Below, piece after piece: positions 26,456 to 37,041 of a DNA stretch of 64,000 nt. Made by a program: the position numbers and the translations under genes. The notes beneath the pieces are model-generated. The model had not been told where the DNA came from, did no database searches, and saw only the letters and a program-made list of their open reading frames with translations. The first letter of the stretch is position 1; the number at the start of each line of letters is the position of its first letter. Origin of the DNA: Planctomycetaceae bacterium (GTDB lineage: Bacteria; Planctomycetota; Planctomycetia; Pirellulales; Pirellulaceae); assembly GCA_016794985.1 (NCBI GenBank), contig JAEUIQ010000068.1, forward strand, positions 1 to 64,000. The letters run 5' to 3'.

Positions 26456-26528
26456 AAATGCCAAGCGCGAATCAAGGTCAACCTTGTCAGCCAATCAGAC
26501 ACAGTCGCCCTCTTCGCTCTTGGCATTT
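26456..26528. repeat. Inverted repeat downstream of the aldehyde dehydrogenase gene
   Basis: aaatgccaag and cttggcattt are perfect 10-base inverted repeats 53 bases apart, with a smaller palindrome caaggtcaaccttg inside. No T run follows. It could be a transcript end or an operator for the following cytochrome operon. Confidence 0.4.
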
Positions 26529-26570
26529 CGAGTCAAGTCGCCTCATACAAAATTGCGAGGCGGATTTGTT

Positions 26571-28043
26571 TTAGCCCAGCGACATGGTGACGGTCTTCGT
26601 CTCCAAGTATGGCTTGAGCCCGTCTTCGCCCAGTTCCCGACCGGAACCCGACATTTTGAAGCCGCCAAACGGAGCTGCCGAGTCAAACACGTTGTAGCAG
26701 TTGACCCAAACGGTACCCGCACGAACCTGTTCGGCGACGTAATGCGCCTTCTTGATGTCCCGTGTCCAAACTGCAGCGGCCAAACCGTAGACCGTGTTGT
26801 TGGCTCGACGAATCAAATCGTCCATGTCGCGGAACTTTAGAATGCTCAAGACCGGTCCAAAGATCTCGTCCGAAGCGATCGACATTTGATCGGTCACGCC
26901 TTCAAACAAGGTGGGTTGGACAAAATAACCGCGATCCCCAAATCGTTCCCCGCCGGACACGCAGCGAGCACCTTCGCGTTTGCCCTTTTCGACGTACGAC
27001 ATGATCTTGTCGTATTGGGCTTGGTCGACTTGCGGACCCTGCTCGGTCGATGGGTCAAGTGGATCACCTAAACGTCGAGTACGATTTTTGGCAACCAACC
27101 GATCCACAAACTTGTCGTGGATCGCTTCGTGGACAAACAAACGACTCCCAGCGCAGCAACACTGTCCTTGATTGAAGTACAAGCCGAAGTGCGAACCATC
27201 GACGGCCGCGTCCAAGTCGCAATCATCAAAGACAATGTTCGGACTCTTGCCACCCAACTCAAACGTCAATCGTTTCAAAGTATCGGCCGCATCCCGCATG
27301 ATGATCTGTGCTGTGCGATGCTCGCCCGTGAAAGCGATCTTATCAATCAAGGGATGTCGGACCACGGCGGCACCGGCCGTTGGCCCGAAACCGGGGACCA
27401 CGTTGATCACCCCATCTGGAAAACCGGCTTCTTGAGCCAAGGCCGCCATTGCCAAGCAGGTCAATGGGGTTTGCTCGGCTGGCTTCATAACAATGGTGCA
27501 ACCCGCTGTGAGTGCGGGACCCCACTTCCAAGCCGTCATCAACATCGGGAAGTTCCACGGAATGATCTGCCCAACGACTCCGGTGGGAACCTTGCGAGTG
27601 TAGCAAAGAAAGTTGCCGTCGATCGGAATCGTTTGTCCATGAATCTTGTCGGCGTATCCAGCGTAGTATCTCAGGCACTGGATTGTCAGAGGCAAATCGG
27701 CAGCCCGACTGTCGCGGATCGGTTTGCCATTGTCCAACGACTCTAACGCGGCCAGGTACTCTTGATTCTCTTCAATTAAATCGGCCAAACGATACAGCAA
27801 ACGCCCGCGCTCGCGAGCATTCATCTTCCGCCATTCACCAGTCTCAAAGGCATCCCTGGCTACTTTGGCCGCGACGTCCACATCAGCAGCATCGCCTTCG
27901 GCTACCGAGGCTATGACTTCTTCCGTGGCCGGATTAACGGTTTCAAAAGTCTTGCCGCTGAGACTATCAACCCAACGACCACCGATAAAACATTGTGTGT
28001 GTTTGATTTTGGGAAGCGTTGCCGCCGGACTAACGGTTGCCAT
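26571..28043 (-). CDS. NAD(P)-dependent aldehyde dehydrogenase
   Basis: A 490-residue ALDH-superfamily enzyme oxidising an aldehyde to the acid. The start at 28043 is fixed by AAGGAG six bases upstream; the ATG two codons earlier overlaps that site. Cofactor residues IPWNFP and K187 (MKPAEQTPL), catalytic Glu E262 in FELGGKSPN and nucleophile C296 in [11 protein letters not shown] are all present. The usual FTGS cofactor loop reads FTGEHRTAQ (238-246), unlike FTGSTxVG of most members. Length and closeness to betaine/retinal-type ALDHs suggest a broad-range enzyme; the substrate cannot be told. It is a single gene with its own spacing on both sides. Confidence 0.9.
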   Translation of the reverse strand: MATVSPAATLPKIKHTQCFIGGRWVDSLSGKTFETVNPATEEVIASVAEGDAADVDVAAKVARDAFETGEWRKMNARERGRLLYRLADLIEENQEYLAALESLDNGKPIRDSRAADLPLTIQCLRYYAGYADKIHGQTIPIDGNFLCYTRKVPTGVVGQIIPWNFPMLMTAWKWGPALTAGCTIVMKPAEQTPLTCLAMAALAQEAGFPDGVINVVPGFGPTAGAAVVRHPLIDKIAFTGEHRTAQIIMRDAADTLKRLTFELGGKSPNIVFDDCDLDAAVDGSHFGLYFNQGQCCCAGSRLFVHEAIHDKFVDRLVAKNRTRRLGDPLDPSTEQGPQVDQAQYDKIMSYVEKGKREGARCVSGGERFGDRGYFVQPTLFEGVTDQMSIASDEIFGPVLSILKFRDMDDLIRRANNTVYGLAAAVWTRDIKKAHYVAEQVRAGTVWVNCYNVFDSAAPFGGFKMSGSGRELGEDGLKPYLETKTVTMSLG

Positions 28044-28164
28044 GACCATCTCCTTTTACATGACGATGACCCGAGTCGCCCCGCAGTGGCCGACAATCGG
28101 CCACAACTTAACTCTCATGGTAACCCTAAGCCCCGGCAAACGCAATCAAGCTCCTGGCCCGACC

Positions 28165-28332
28165 CCAACGCGGTGAAGCACTTTTTCAATGCCCGCGCTC
28201 CGCACCTGGGTCGGTCGTTCCGGCATTTTCTGGATGAAATGTCCTGCTAACCGGTGACTTACGCACACCAGCGAGGGTTGTTTCGGGCCATTCGGGTCGA
28301 TCTTCACCAGAACAAAACGCTTCGCCGCGTGG
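28165..28332 (+). mobile_element. MITE-like element, diverged copy A
   Basis: About 168 bases beginning ccaacgcggtgaagca and ending cttcgccgcgtgg. It aligns along its whole length with the reverse complement of the element at 54078-54244, including shared blocks accggtg..t.acgcacacc and tgtttcgg.ccattcggg. Its terminal inverted repeats have drifted and no flanking duplication is obvious, so it is the older copy. It ends 16 bases before the stop of the PQQ-propeller gene. No gene inside. Confidence 0.7.
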
Positions 28333-28348
28333 ACCGCCCCCGCGCAAG

Positions 28349-29662
28349 CTACTCCGCAGACAGGTCGACGCAAATAATCTCTTTGTCGTTGCGAATGTAG
28401 GCGTGACGATTCGCAAACGCGGGCATGCTCCAAACCACATCACGCCCAAATGCAACATTGGTTTGGTCGATCACTTTGGCGCGATCGATTTCCACATAAC
28501 CGGCTGGACCGAGTTCGCCTATGATCAATTCGCCAAGTTCATTGAACATCACAAATCGATCCTCCTGTCGGACCAGAAAAGTTGTCTCGGACCCGGCAGG
28601 ACGAGTCCCAATGGTTTCATCCGACTCCCACAAGCGCTCCCCGCTTGGAATCCGGACGGCTCGCAGGACGCCCTTCTGATCCATGCCATACACCACGTCG
28701 TCGATGACAAACGGTTGGACATTGACCGGGCAGATCACGTTGCGTTTGTCGCGCCAAACTTCGGTGGCGGCCGGTTTTTGAGCATCCATTTCCAAGAGCA
28801 AACTGCGGTTGCTATAGCCAGCGACATACAGATACTTATCGACCATCACGGGCGACATGATGATCGACCCATTCGTGGCTTCGTAAGGAACCGACCAAAG
28901 CTGCTTCCCAGTCTCGGCTTGCAGAGAAACGACCGCATTCGGTTGCAATAGAATCAGCTGGCGCGTCCCGGCATAGTCAATAATCGTCGGTGGACTATAG
29001 CCTGTTTCTGGGGCGTCGCTGGCTCGCCAAATTTCTTCTCCTGTCATTTTGTTCAAGGCGACGACATGGCTACCTTCGCCGCCCGCCAACGTCAGCAGTC
29101 GATCGCCGTCGATCAATGGATGCGCCGAATAGCCCCACAACGCCGCTTTGGTGTTGTAGGTTTTCTTAAGATCCTTTTCCCAAAGCACTTTTCCATCCGC
29201 CACCGCAAAACAAAACAAGTGGCCTTCTGTTCCCAAGGTGTAAACACGATCACCATCGACACAGGGCGTGCAACGTGGCCCGGCCGGATAAGAGACCGTG
29301 TACTTCACGGGCGTCTCGTGTTGCCACAGAATCTTGCCGCTCGACTCTTCCAGGCACAAGACACGTTCGACGCCGCTGAATTCTTTGCGATCAAAGTTAT
29401 CGACCTTGACGTTGTCGGAAGTGACATAGTCAGTAATGAACAAGCGTCCGTTGGCGACCGCCGGTCCCGAGTATCCACCGGCGATTTCCGTTCGCCACAG
29501 GACTTTAGGACCACCTTCAGGAAACTTTTTCAGAATTCCTGATTCACGCCATACGTTGTCCCGTCGAGGTCCCATCCACTGCGGCCAATCGTCCGCTAGC
29601 CCCACGTTGCCGCAAGAGAGCAAAGCACACCAAACAGAACCTACTAGCAACCGCAGCGACAT
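28349..29662 (-). CDS. Exported PQQ-like beta-propeller protein
   Basis: A 437-residue protein with a signal peptide (about 1-24, ending GLADD) and repeated propeller blades of the PQQ/BamB type: ESSGKILWQHETPVKY, VADGKVLWEKDLKK, KMTGEEIWRASDA, AETGKQLWSVPYEAT. Planctomycetes carry many such proteins. They share the WPQWMGP opening seen here. They may act as scaffolds or as quinoprotein-like enzymes, but the residues that would hold PQQ and calcium cannot be assigned by eye, so I do not claim dehydrogenase activity. The gene is single and lies upstream of MITE copy A. Confidence 0.85.
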   Translation of the reverse strand: MSLRLLVGSVWCALLSCGNVGLADDWPQWMGPRRDNVWRESGILKKFPEGGPKVLWRTEIAGGYSGPAVANGRLFITDYVTSDNVKVDNFDRKEFSGVERVLCLEESSGKILWQHETPVKYTVSYPAGPRCTPCVDGDRVYTLGTEGHLFCFAVADGKVLWEKDLKKTYNTKAALWGYSAHPLIDGDRLLTLAGGEGSHVVALNKMTGEEIWRASDAPETGYSPPTIIDYAGTRQLILLQPNAVVSLQAETGKQLWSVPYEATNGSIIMSPVMVDKYLYVAGYSNRSLLLEMDAQKPAATEVWRDKRNVICPVNVQPFVIDDVVYGMDQKGVLRAVRIPSGERLWESDETIGTRPAGSETTFLVRQEDRFVMFNELGELIIGELGPAGYVEIDRAKVIDQTNVAFGRDVVWSMPAFANRHAYIRNDKEIICVDLSAE

Positions 29663-29931
29663 TTTTGTTTTCCTTCAGGCATTTCTTTGTTGCAGCGAAC
29701 ATTTGCAACCAAAACAACTCGAAATCAACCGACATCAAAGAGACGTCGGTACCTCGAACGTTATTAATTTAACTGGGCTCGAAAACGCCAACAAGCCAAC
29801 CGATCATCATACGATCGATCGATGGTTGCCCGCGGCCATGGGAAGATTTGCTTGCCGCAGTCTAGATTTTCGTACATAATGCGTTCAGCAATCACCTGTT
29901 GAGATGAACATTTTGGGTTAGTCGTCACTTG

Positions 29932-30762
29932 ATGCGTTTCCAAGCAAATCCGTTTCCCGGTATGAATCCGTGGCTCGAGAATTCGTGGCGAGATGTCCAT
30001 GCCGCACTTACTACGTATGCGCGAGATCACTTGCAAGACCAACTGCCGAGCGACCTGCAAGCACAAGTGGAAACTTATTTGTCGGTAGCGGAATTCGAAC
30101 AAACTGAAATCGAACAGCGGAACATCGCGCCTGGTGTCTCGATCGTCGAGCAGCCGAATATGCTCCGCGACGATGATTCGGCACCGGGTTCCATGTTTGT
30201 TTCGGAAGAACCCATTCGCGTCGTTCGAGTTCCACCACAGCAAACCCTTCGATTCATCCAAATCCGAGAAAGTCGCGGAGAACGAAAGTTCATCACTGTC
30301 ATCGAGTTCCTTAGCCCGTCCAACAAGGCAACCGCTGCTGGTCGTCAGCAATATCTCGCCAAGCAAAGTGAATTGCTGTCAGCGGGAGTGAATTTGGTCG
30401 AAATCGATCTGTTGCGAGCAGGTGGTTGGGTCATGGCCACGCCGCGCGACCTATGCCCGACGGCACTTCGTCATCCGTACCGAGTGAGAGTGGTGCGAGC
30501 GAATAACGTCAGGGAGGCCGAAATTTATCCTGCGACGTTTGCGAAGCCGCTGCCGACGATTCGCATTCCTCTTCGCCCTACCGATGCCGACGTGCCCTTG
30601 CCACTGCAAATGCTTTTAAACCAAGCTTACGAACGTGGCCGTTATGGCAACGACATTGATTACTCGCAAGCCCCAGACCCACTGCTTGAGGAAGCGGAAC
30701 AGCGATGGCTCAACGAGCATCTAAAGGAAGCAAAGAACGCCTCGCGCGATGGTTGGCATTGA
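29932..30762 (+). CDS. DUF4058 family protein
   Basis: A 276-residue cytoplasmic protein. The opening NPFPGMNPWLE...WRDVH is the DUF4058 signature. The central segment FITVIEFLSPSNKATAAGR followed by NLVEIDLLRAG carries the E...D/E pattern of PD-(D/E)XK-like (Uma2-type) nuclease folds, which is the only hint to function. The ATG is preferred to the TTG one codon earlier. These proteins are abundant in planctomycetes and cyanobacteria and often occur as single genes, as here. Activity unknown. Confidence 0.87.
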   Translation: MRFQANPFPGMNPWLENSWRDVHAALTTYARDHLQDQLPSDLQAQVETYLSVAEFEQTEIEQRNIAPGVSIVEQPNMLRDDDSAPGSMFVSEEPIRVVRVPPQQTLRFIQIRESRGERKFITVIEFLSPSNKATAAGRQQYLAKQSELLSAGVNLVEIDLLRAGGWVMATPRDLCPTALRHPYRVRVVRANNVREAEIYPATFAKPLPTIRIPLRPTDADVPLPLQMLLNQAYERGRYGNDIDYSQAPDPLLEEAEQRWLNEHLKEAKNASRDGWH

Positions 30763-30895
30763 AGCGGGCGGACCAATTCCGGACAGCTATTCGATGTTGT
30801 GTTGGGGAGCGGTGATTGGCGAGCCCGAATGGAATCGCACATTTTGCGGCCAACTCAGTTCCATCTCACCGATAAAATGGGCTCGATTGATTTCA

Positions 30896-31570
30896 TCAGC
30901 TCTTTTCGAGGCAACTGGAGCGAGTCTCGCCCGCTTGATTGGCCTGCCAGTATTCGAGTGTGTGTACGTCCAGGCAAGTTAACCAACCATTGCCACAAGC
31001 CCAGGTGTCAATGCAAACGGCATGACCCGAGTTGTTTGGAAGTCCGCTTTTCTGAGAGGTGTGTCCGCAGATGACCTTCTTGCCCGAATGGTGCGGGCCG
31101 ATGGACGAGAAACTGCCCCAATACAACATGTCTTCGAATTGGTCGGCCATGTCCAGTTCGGCGTCGATGGATGCATGTACAAAGATGTTCTCGTTCGTTT
31201 CGTAGTACGGTGCAAGCCGGCTCAAGAAATCCCAGTGGCTTTCGGGAACTGCCTCCAGTCCTTCGCCTTTGTATAAGCCAGAATACGAATCCCAAGTCGC
31301 GTCGCCACCCACCATTGCCCATGCTTGCCGTGATGGCAATGAGAGCCGGGCGTTCTCCATCATGAGTTCATGATTGCCACGCAGACAAACGGTGTTTCCG
31401 ACAGACAGGCGTTCGATCAGGAACTGAATCACACGTGCCGAATCCGGGCCACGATCCACATAATCACCCAAGAACACGACCTGATCACGGTCTTCGATCT
31501 TGGCGTATTGAAACAGCAACTGCAAGGCGTCAAAGCAACCGTGAATATCACCAACCGCTAAACACCTCAC
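30896..31570 (-). CDS. PPP-family serine/threonine protein phosphatase-like metallophosphatase
   Basis: A 224-residue cytoplasmic phosphatase with the calcineurin-like di-metal motifs GDIHG (7-11), GDYVDRG (35-41) and RGNHE (64-68), then the downstream histidines in FVHASID and ICGHTSQ. This is the small bacterial PrpA/PrpB or diadenosine tetraphosphatase-like type; the YVDRGPDS form fits protein phosphatases. The N terminus begins directly with the catalytic domain. It lies alone with 133 bases to the DUF4058 gene (convergent). The substrate is unknown. Confidence 0.88.
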   Translation of the reverse strand: MRCLAVGDIHGCFDALQLLFQYAKIEDRDQVVFLGDYVDRGPDSARVIQFLIERLSVGNTVCLRGNHELMMENARLSLPSRQAWAMVGGDATWDSYSGLYKGEGLEAVPESHWDFLSRLAPYYETNENIFVHASIDAELDMADQFEDMLYWGSFSSIGPHHSGKKVICGHTSQKSGLPNNSGHAVCIDTWACGNGWLTCLDVHTLEYWQANQAGETRSSCLEKS

Positions 31571-31756
31571 ACCTTACTCCAATCACCCAAAATTGACTCC
31601 GAGGTAATCGCCTTAACCATGCGCTAATTGCCTCGCTTGGTAGAACGGAAGTCGAGTAAATATGGTAAAAGATGGGTAATGCAAGATAAAATCACCCTCA
31701 CTATTTTTACTATTTACCAAAACAGGCGTAAGAATTCTGCTCGTCACTGGACAAGC

Positions 31757-33088
31757 CTACACTTCCTCGATCCGAGTGGATGCGTCGCCGAAGGAATTGA
31801 GTCTGATATCGACCTTGTCCATCAACGACAAGAACAAGCGGCAGAGTTGGCGGTCGGCTTGGCCCGAGTAGTCAAGCACTTGACCACTGCGGAGTCGCCC
31901 ACCGGCCCGACCCAATAGTATGACCGGCAATTGATCGTTGTTATGCATCGCCCCCGCCATCATGCTGGAACAATGCATCAACATGGTATTGTCCAACAAG
32001 GTCCGCTCGCCTTCTTGAATCGAATCCAACTTGCGAGCCAAATAAGCCAATTGCTCCATAAAGAACTGATTGACTTTCAACCAATCCGCTCCATCGCTAT
32101 GCGACAATAAATGGTGAATCATGTAGTCGATACCATGCCCCGCTTGTTCGACACTCGCCAGATTCGGGAATCGCAACGCACTGTGATCGTTGTTCAATTT
32201 GAGCGTGGCCACCCGAGTCGTATCGGTTTGGAACCCTAAAACCATAATGTCGATCATCAATCGCATGTGTTCCGCAATGTCTTGCGGAATACCATCCGCC
32301 GGACGCTCGATGTTCGGTTTGTCCAACGTTGGTCGCCAACCTTGCAATTCGCCACGCTGGCCAGCGTTGGCGATTCGCATTTCAATCTCGCGGACACTAT
32401 CCAAGTACTCATCCAACTTCTGCTTGTCGCTTGAACTAATCGTGCGCCGCAAATCCTGCGCGTCTGCCAACACGGCATCCAAAACACTTTTGTCTTCCGG
32501 GGAGGTCTCGTCTTTGAATAACCGGTCGAACGCCAAGGCCGGATAAAGTTCTAACGGGGTCGGCGTGGTCGGCGAACTCCAGGAGATATGGGAACTGTAC
32601 AGCATGCTGTAGTTCTTGTGCACGGAAGGGTTCGAGGTTTCACAGGCCAATACCAAACTAGGGACTTTGGTGCTGCGACCATACGTTTGCGCGATCACTT
32701 GGTCGAAGCTGGTGCCGGAACGAATCTGCCCGCCACTGGCAATCGGAGCACCCGAGAGCATATTGCCCGTTTGCGAGCTGTGAATATTGCCCTTGCAAGC
32801 TTCTTCGTGATAAAGACCGCGTACGAAGACGAGCTTTTCCCGAAAATCCGCCAAGGGCTGTAACACCTGCCCCAACTCCATGTGGCGTCCTTCGCCTTTA
32901 GCCCACCACTCGCGCGAATGAAAACCATTCCCCGAGAATGTGACACATACACGAGTCGGCGCTTCGCTGGATGCCGCACCTCCCGTTGTGTCATCGCCCC
33001 AAACTCGCAGCGATTCCAACCACGGCAACGCCATGGTGACTCCAACACCGTTCAAGAATCGACGCCGAGAAAAATGATGAACTGCCAT
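31757..33088 (-). CDS. DUF1552 protein, Tat-exported
   Basis: A 443-residue exported protein. The twin-arginine signal SRRRFLNGVGVTMALPWLES is typical of the DUF1552 family. Conserved blocks include VCVTFSGNGFH, SGAPIASGGQIRSGTSFDQV, NYSMLYSSHISWSSPTTPTP and LLDNTMLMHCSSMMAGAMHNN. It lies 15 bases downstream of the large DUF1592-type cytochrome gene, the known pairing in planctomycetes and myxobacteria. The function of the family is not established. Its operon position suggests it works outside the cytoplasm with that partner. Confidence 0.9.
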   Translation of the reverse strand: MAVHHFSRRRFLNGVGVTMALPWLESLRVWGDDTTGGAASSEAPTRVCVTFSGNGFHSREWWAKGEGRHMELGQVLQPLADFREKLVFVRGLYHEEACKGNIHSSQTGNMLSGAPIASGGQIRSGTSFDQVIAQTYGRSTKVPSLVLACETSNPSVHKNYSMLYSSHISWSSPTTPTPLELYPALAFDRLFKDETSPEDKSVLDAVLADAQDLRRTISSSDKQKLDEYLDSVREIEMRIANAGQRGELQGWRPTLDKPNIERPADGIPQDIAEHMRLMIDIMVLGFQTDTTRVATLKLNNDHSALRFPNLASVEQAGHGIDYMIHHLLSHSDGADWLKVNQFFMEQLAYLARKLDSIQEGERTLLDNTMLMHCSSMMAGAMHNNDQLPVILLGRAGGRLRSGQVLDYSGQADRQLCRLFLSLMDKVDIRLNSFGDASTRIEEV

Positions 33089-33103
33089 GGGGCTGACTCC
33101 TAG

Positions 33104-36100
33104 TTATTGGCCGCGAATCTGTAGGAATTGGGGACTGAGGACGATTTGTTCGATCATGTCGCCGACTCGCGGGCTATCGGTTTGGACCAGGCCTTCGATC
33201 AGCGGTTGATCAGACAACTGCACGCTCCGCCCCAAAGCGTATCCGACCAACTTTCTCGCGAATTGTTTGGCAAAGACATCCTTTCGTTCCTGCACCAAGT
33301 AGTCGCGCAGGTCAGCCAATCCACCGACTTCCGTCCCATCATACAACACCGTTCTTGTCTCTGCCGACCGCAATCGGCCAATAGCGTCGAATCCCTCCAA
33401 GGCAAAGCCATAGGGATCGATGCGGCGGTGACAACCGGCACACGCAGGATCGCTACTGTGTCGTTCGATCAATTCGCGCTCGGTGAGCCCCGAAGGCGGT
33501 TCTTCAGGCAGGGTCGGCACACCTTTAGGAGGATTCGGCGTCTTCTCGCCCAATACAACTTCGCTCAACCACATGCCGCGCAAGATCGCGCTCGTGCGCG
33601 AGGCACCTGAATGCTTGGCCAAGGTGGCCGCGAAACCCAACATGCCGCCGCGGCCGTGAGCCTTGAGACCTTCCACTCGCTGCCAACCTGCACCCGAATA
33701 CGGTAACCCGTAGTGTTCGGCCAGCGACGCATTTACAAAAGTGTAATCGGCATCCAACAATTCGATCACGGGGCGATTGTTTTGGAACAGGTCGATAAAG
33801 AAACGCGTGACTTCTTCTTGCATGTCGCCGCGAACGTTCACAAACGTCGGAAAGTGCCGCTCGCTTTTCTCGTTCAATTGAGCCATGTCGCGAACGTGCA
33901 AGTATTGGCACCCAAACTCGGTGGCTAACCGACGAACTTTGCGTTCATCTTGCAACATCCGACGCACTTGCTTGCGGAGAACTTCCGGTTCGCGCAATCG
34001 GCCCGAGGCGGCCAACTCGAACAATTCGTCGTCAGGTAACGACGACCACAGGAAATAACTCAAGCGAGTCGCAAGTTCCCAATCACTGATTGGTCCCGTC
34101 TGCTCACCTGGCGACTCGCTTCGATATAAAAACGTGGGCGAGGCCAACACGCGAGCCAAGGCCAGCCGAGGCGACATTTGGTTCAACTGCGTCTGTTCGA
34201 AGGTCGTCAACGGTCGCCGCCAGGCTTTGCGAGCGAATTCGATCACGGCGTGAAGTTGGTGCGCCTGCGCTGCCACTTGTTGCTCACGAAACGCGGCGGC
34301 GGCCTGATGAATCGGCTCACGCATTTTTTCGAACTCGACTACCAAATCGGAGCGATCCTGGGTTGCGAACTCATAAATTTGTTCGAAGGCGGCGACTTGC
34401 TTGATCGGTGCTTCGCTAACAAACAACAATTCGCTCCACAGCTGATTCAGGTCAGCAATCTGCCTCTCGTCCAAGATCAATCGTTGCAGATGTTCGTCTT
34501 CGCGGTAGAACAGCCGTAGCGTCACCACTTCGTCAACCGGGACAATTCGTGAATAGCACAGAGCGATCGGAAACAGATCGCGAAACTTTGTGAAGCTCTG
34601 TTGAAAGACGCTCCGAGCATCGCTGCGTTCACCCACTACGATCGGCAACTCTGGGCGAAGTTCGGCCAGCGAGTCTTGGGGCGGCGAGGTAGTCACTTGC
34701 AATTGGACGCTGCCTTGTTCAGCAACCGCCAACGTCCCGGAAACGACGAACTCCGCATCGCTAGCCAATTCTGCCGGGATCACATACTCCAAGACTTGGG
34801 GCGCGGTGGATGAGATCGGTTCCGCCAAGCCGTTCGCTTGAAACTCCTGCCAAGCGCTCGCCAACAACGGATGAGACAAGGGAAAGTTGTCCCGCAGGAA
34901 TTCTTGAACTTCCTTCGCGCGTTCTGCCGAAGGAGCATCGCACCACCGCATCATTGGCTCCGGTAGGACGAGCCCTTGGGCAGTCGCAACCGGTTGGTTG
35001 GTGAAATGCCACGGTCCGATCGGGTTGCTCTGCAAAATATTGGGCGAGACATCACTCGCCAAATCCCAAGTTGTCGTCTGGTCCCGAATCGTCAAATCGA
35101 TCGTGGTCATGTCGCAAACGTGATGCTCGCGCGGGCTGATGACCAATGCCACGACTTGCCCGGCCTCGATTTTTAGTTTTTCGAAGGGACCGAAGGAATG
35201 ACTTGTGCCGCCTTCCGTTGCCCCAGTCGACAGAATCTCCGTGCGGTTGCCACGTCGCACTTCTAACGACCAAGCGACGCCGTCACCACAGTCCAAGTGG
35301 GCGTCCAGCACTCGACCGGAAATCTGAAACTCGCCGGCCTGCGGACATTCCCACGCAACGACGACGGAGCGAGAAGGCGATGGATGAACGGCGACACTAC
35401 GGCCCAACATGGTGCCGGGAATTCGAACCGTGGCGTCTGACGAGTTGGCCAGCACGCTGAGATCCTCACCCGACGTCCAACCTTGGATGAATGCGTAATC
35501 AGGTGTTCGTTCGATCTTGTTCGGAAGCGGTGGTTCAAGCTTTACGTCAGCCCCCGATCGTAAGCCCAGGTAATCTCGCCACAAGGAAACAAGTCTATCG
35601 TCGGGCGAATTCAAGTCTGACGGTGGTGCCGACAATGGCGTTGAACGCAGCGGATTTTCATCCGAGGCATTGGCTTGTTCTTTGGCAAGGACGTCCAGAC
35701 ATTCGATCGCATGTTCGATAACTGCCGCTCGCCGCGTTTGAAGATGTGTCAGCAAATCATCAAGTCGCGCAAGGGCAATGTCGGGTCGTCCTTTGGCCAC
35801 CAAGCGAGCATTCTCCCAGACGACTTGATCGCCTTGGTTTCCATCTCCCGCGGAACGACTGACCAAGAAGACTCGTTGCTCTTGATCACGGTGAAGCGGC
35901 AGGCGAAATTCTTGCCGAGTCAAAAATGGTTCAGCTGCTTCTTGCCAAGCCTGCGGCCCGTTGGGACGACCGACATGTCCGACCAATGAAAATTTCCACA
36001 AGACTTTTTGCCAAGCTTCAATGTCCGCCGAGGTAAGTTGCTTGGCTTGGAACTTTTGTCGCAGCGGGTCCAGCAAAATCGAGGGCTCGGACGACTCGAG

Positions 36101-36973
36101 TACTTCCTTGAGACGCTGCAAATACTTCGGGCTTAGACTTGCAGACTCCGCGCCCATTTGCAACGCTGCGAGATAATCTGCCAGTGGCAATCGCCCTTCG
36201 GCGGTGCCCATATCAAGATCGATCCCTTGCAACTGGACCGTGTCGCCTGTCGCTCGAGTGGTATGCCTCGCATAGAATGCGCGAATTTTGTCCAGCGCCT
36301 CCGTTGTCCAATCTTGCGGCGAAGTACTGGCAGAAAAGCGAATGCCGCGGGGCAACAGCACGGCATGCTGCGAAATCTCTTTCGCGGCATCCAAATACTT
36401 GGTCAAGAGCGCCGGCGACATGACCAACGCTGAGCCTACATTGGTAAACCCTTCACCTGCGGCTCCATCAACCGGAAACTCCCGGGCGGGGTCCAGCGAA
36501 TCGACACCGGTGAGATCACGCAACGTGTAGGTGTATTCATGGTTCGACAATCGACGTAAGACTACCGGGCCTGGATCGCCGGCATTCGCCAAGGCAACGT
36601 CATCCAAGGTTGCTTGAATCCAGTCGATCAAGGTTTGCTTCTGCAATGCCGACAATTGTGGAGCGTCCGCGGGAGGCATCGTGCCCAACGACAACTGTTC
36701 CAGAACGTGCTCCCACACGCCGGCATCCTCTGTGACCAACGAGATCGTCGAGAAGCGTTCTAAATCCAACTCACCTTCTTGCTTCTCGGTCGAGTGACAC
36801 GTGAGGCAATAATTCGACAACAATGGTTGGATTTCATTCGCAAACCGATCCTGAGCTAAACCGACAGTCGCCATAAAAGCGAAACTCAGCCAACCACCTG
36901 CAGCCGTTACGAAGGAAATTCTGTTCGAACGGGCTCGGTCGCGATTCATGTCAAGTTTCGGGTTCTGAGGCAT
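33104..36973 (-). CDS. Surface cytochrome-type protein with DUF1587/1592/1588/1585 domains
   Basis: About 1289 residues from the ATG at 36973; the frame is open 24 codons further, into the previous gene. After the signal peptide comes a cytochrome c-type domain with CLTCH, a DUF1587 region (LRRLSNHEYTYTLRDLTG), a long variable middle, DUF1595 (IEFARKAWRRPLTTFEQ), DUF1592 (LATRLSYFLWSSLPDDEL), DUF1588 with a second heme site CAGCH, and C-terminal DUF1585. It is followed by the DUF1552 gene, its usual partner. Length is at the high end of the family. It was read as one intact frame. The substrate of the system is unknown. Confidence 0.9.
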   Translation of the reverse strand: MPQNPKLDMNRDRARSNRISFVTAAGGWLSFAFMATVGLAQDRFANEIQPLLSNYCLTCHSTEKQEGELDLERFSTISLVTEDAGVWEHVLEQLSLGTMPPADAPQLSALQKQTLIDWIQATLDDVALANAGDPGPVVLRRLSNHEYTYTLRDLTGVDSLDPAREFPVDGAAGEGFTNVGSALVMSPALLTKYLDAAKEISQHAVLLPRGIRFSASTSPQDWTTEALDKIRAFYARHTTRATGDTVQLQGIDLDMGTAEGRLPLADYLAALQMGAESASLSPKYLQRLKEVLESSEPSILLDPLRQKFQAKQLTSADIEAWQKVLWKFSLVGHVGRPNGPQAWQEAAEPFLTRQEFRLPLHRDQEQRVFLVSRSAGDGNQGDQVVWENARLVAKGRPDIALARLDDLLTHLQTRRAAVIEHAIECLDVLAKEQANASDENPLRSTPLSAPPSDLNSPDDRLVSLWRDYLGLRSGADVKLEPPLPNKIERTPDYAFIQGWTSGEDLSVLANSSDATVRIPGTMLGRSVAVHPSPSRSVVVAWECPQAGEFQISGRVLDAHLDCGDGVAWSLEVRRGNRTEILSTGATEGGTSHSFGPFEKLKIEAGQVVALVISPREHHVCDMTTIDLTIRDQTTTWDLASDVSPNILQSNPIGPWHFTNQPVATAQGLVLPEPMMRWCDAPSAERAKEVQEFLRDNFPLSHPLLASAWQEFQANGLAEPISSTAPQVLEYVIPAELASDAEFVVSGTLAVAEQGSVQLQVTTSPPQDSLAELRPELPIVVGERSDARSVFQQSFTKFRDLFPIALCYSRIVPVDEVVTLRLFYREDEHLQRLILDERQIADLNQLWSELLFVSEAPIKQVAAFEQIYEFATQDRSDLVVEFEKMREPIHQAAAAFREQQVAAQAHQLHAVIEFARKAWRRPLTTFEQTQLNQMSPRLALARVLASPTFLYRSESPGEQTGPISDWELATRLSYFLWSSLPDDELFELAASGRLREPEVLRKQVRRMLQDERKVRRLATEFGCQYLHVRDMAQLNEKSERHFPTFVNVRGDMQEEVTRFFIDLFQNNRPVIELLDADYTFVNASLAEHYGLPYSGAGWQRVEGLKAHGRGGMLGFAATLAKHSGASRTSAILRGMWLSEVVLGEKTPNPPKGVPTLPEEPPSGLTERELIERHSSDPACAGCHRRIDPYGFALEGFDAIGRLRSAETRTVLYDGTEVGGLADLRDYLVQERKDVFAKQFARKLVGYALGRSVQLSDQPLIEGLVQTDSPRVGDMIEQIVLSPQFLQIRGQ

Positions 36974-37041
36974 CTTTGTCCATCTTTCGCTTTGGTTCGT
37001 CGAACCGCTGGAATGGTCGCGAGTCGCAAGTCGCCTTTCGG

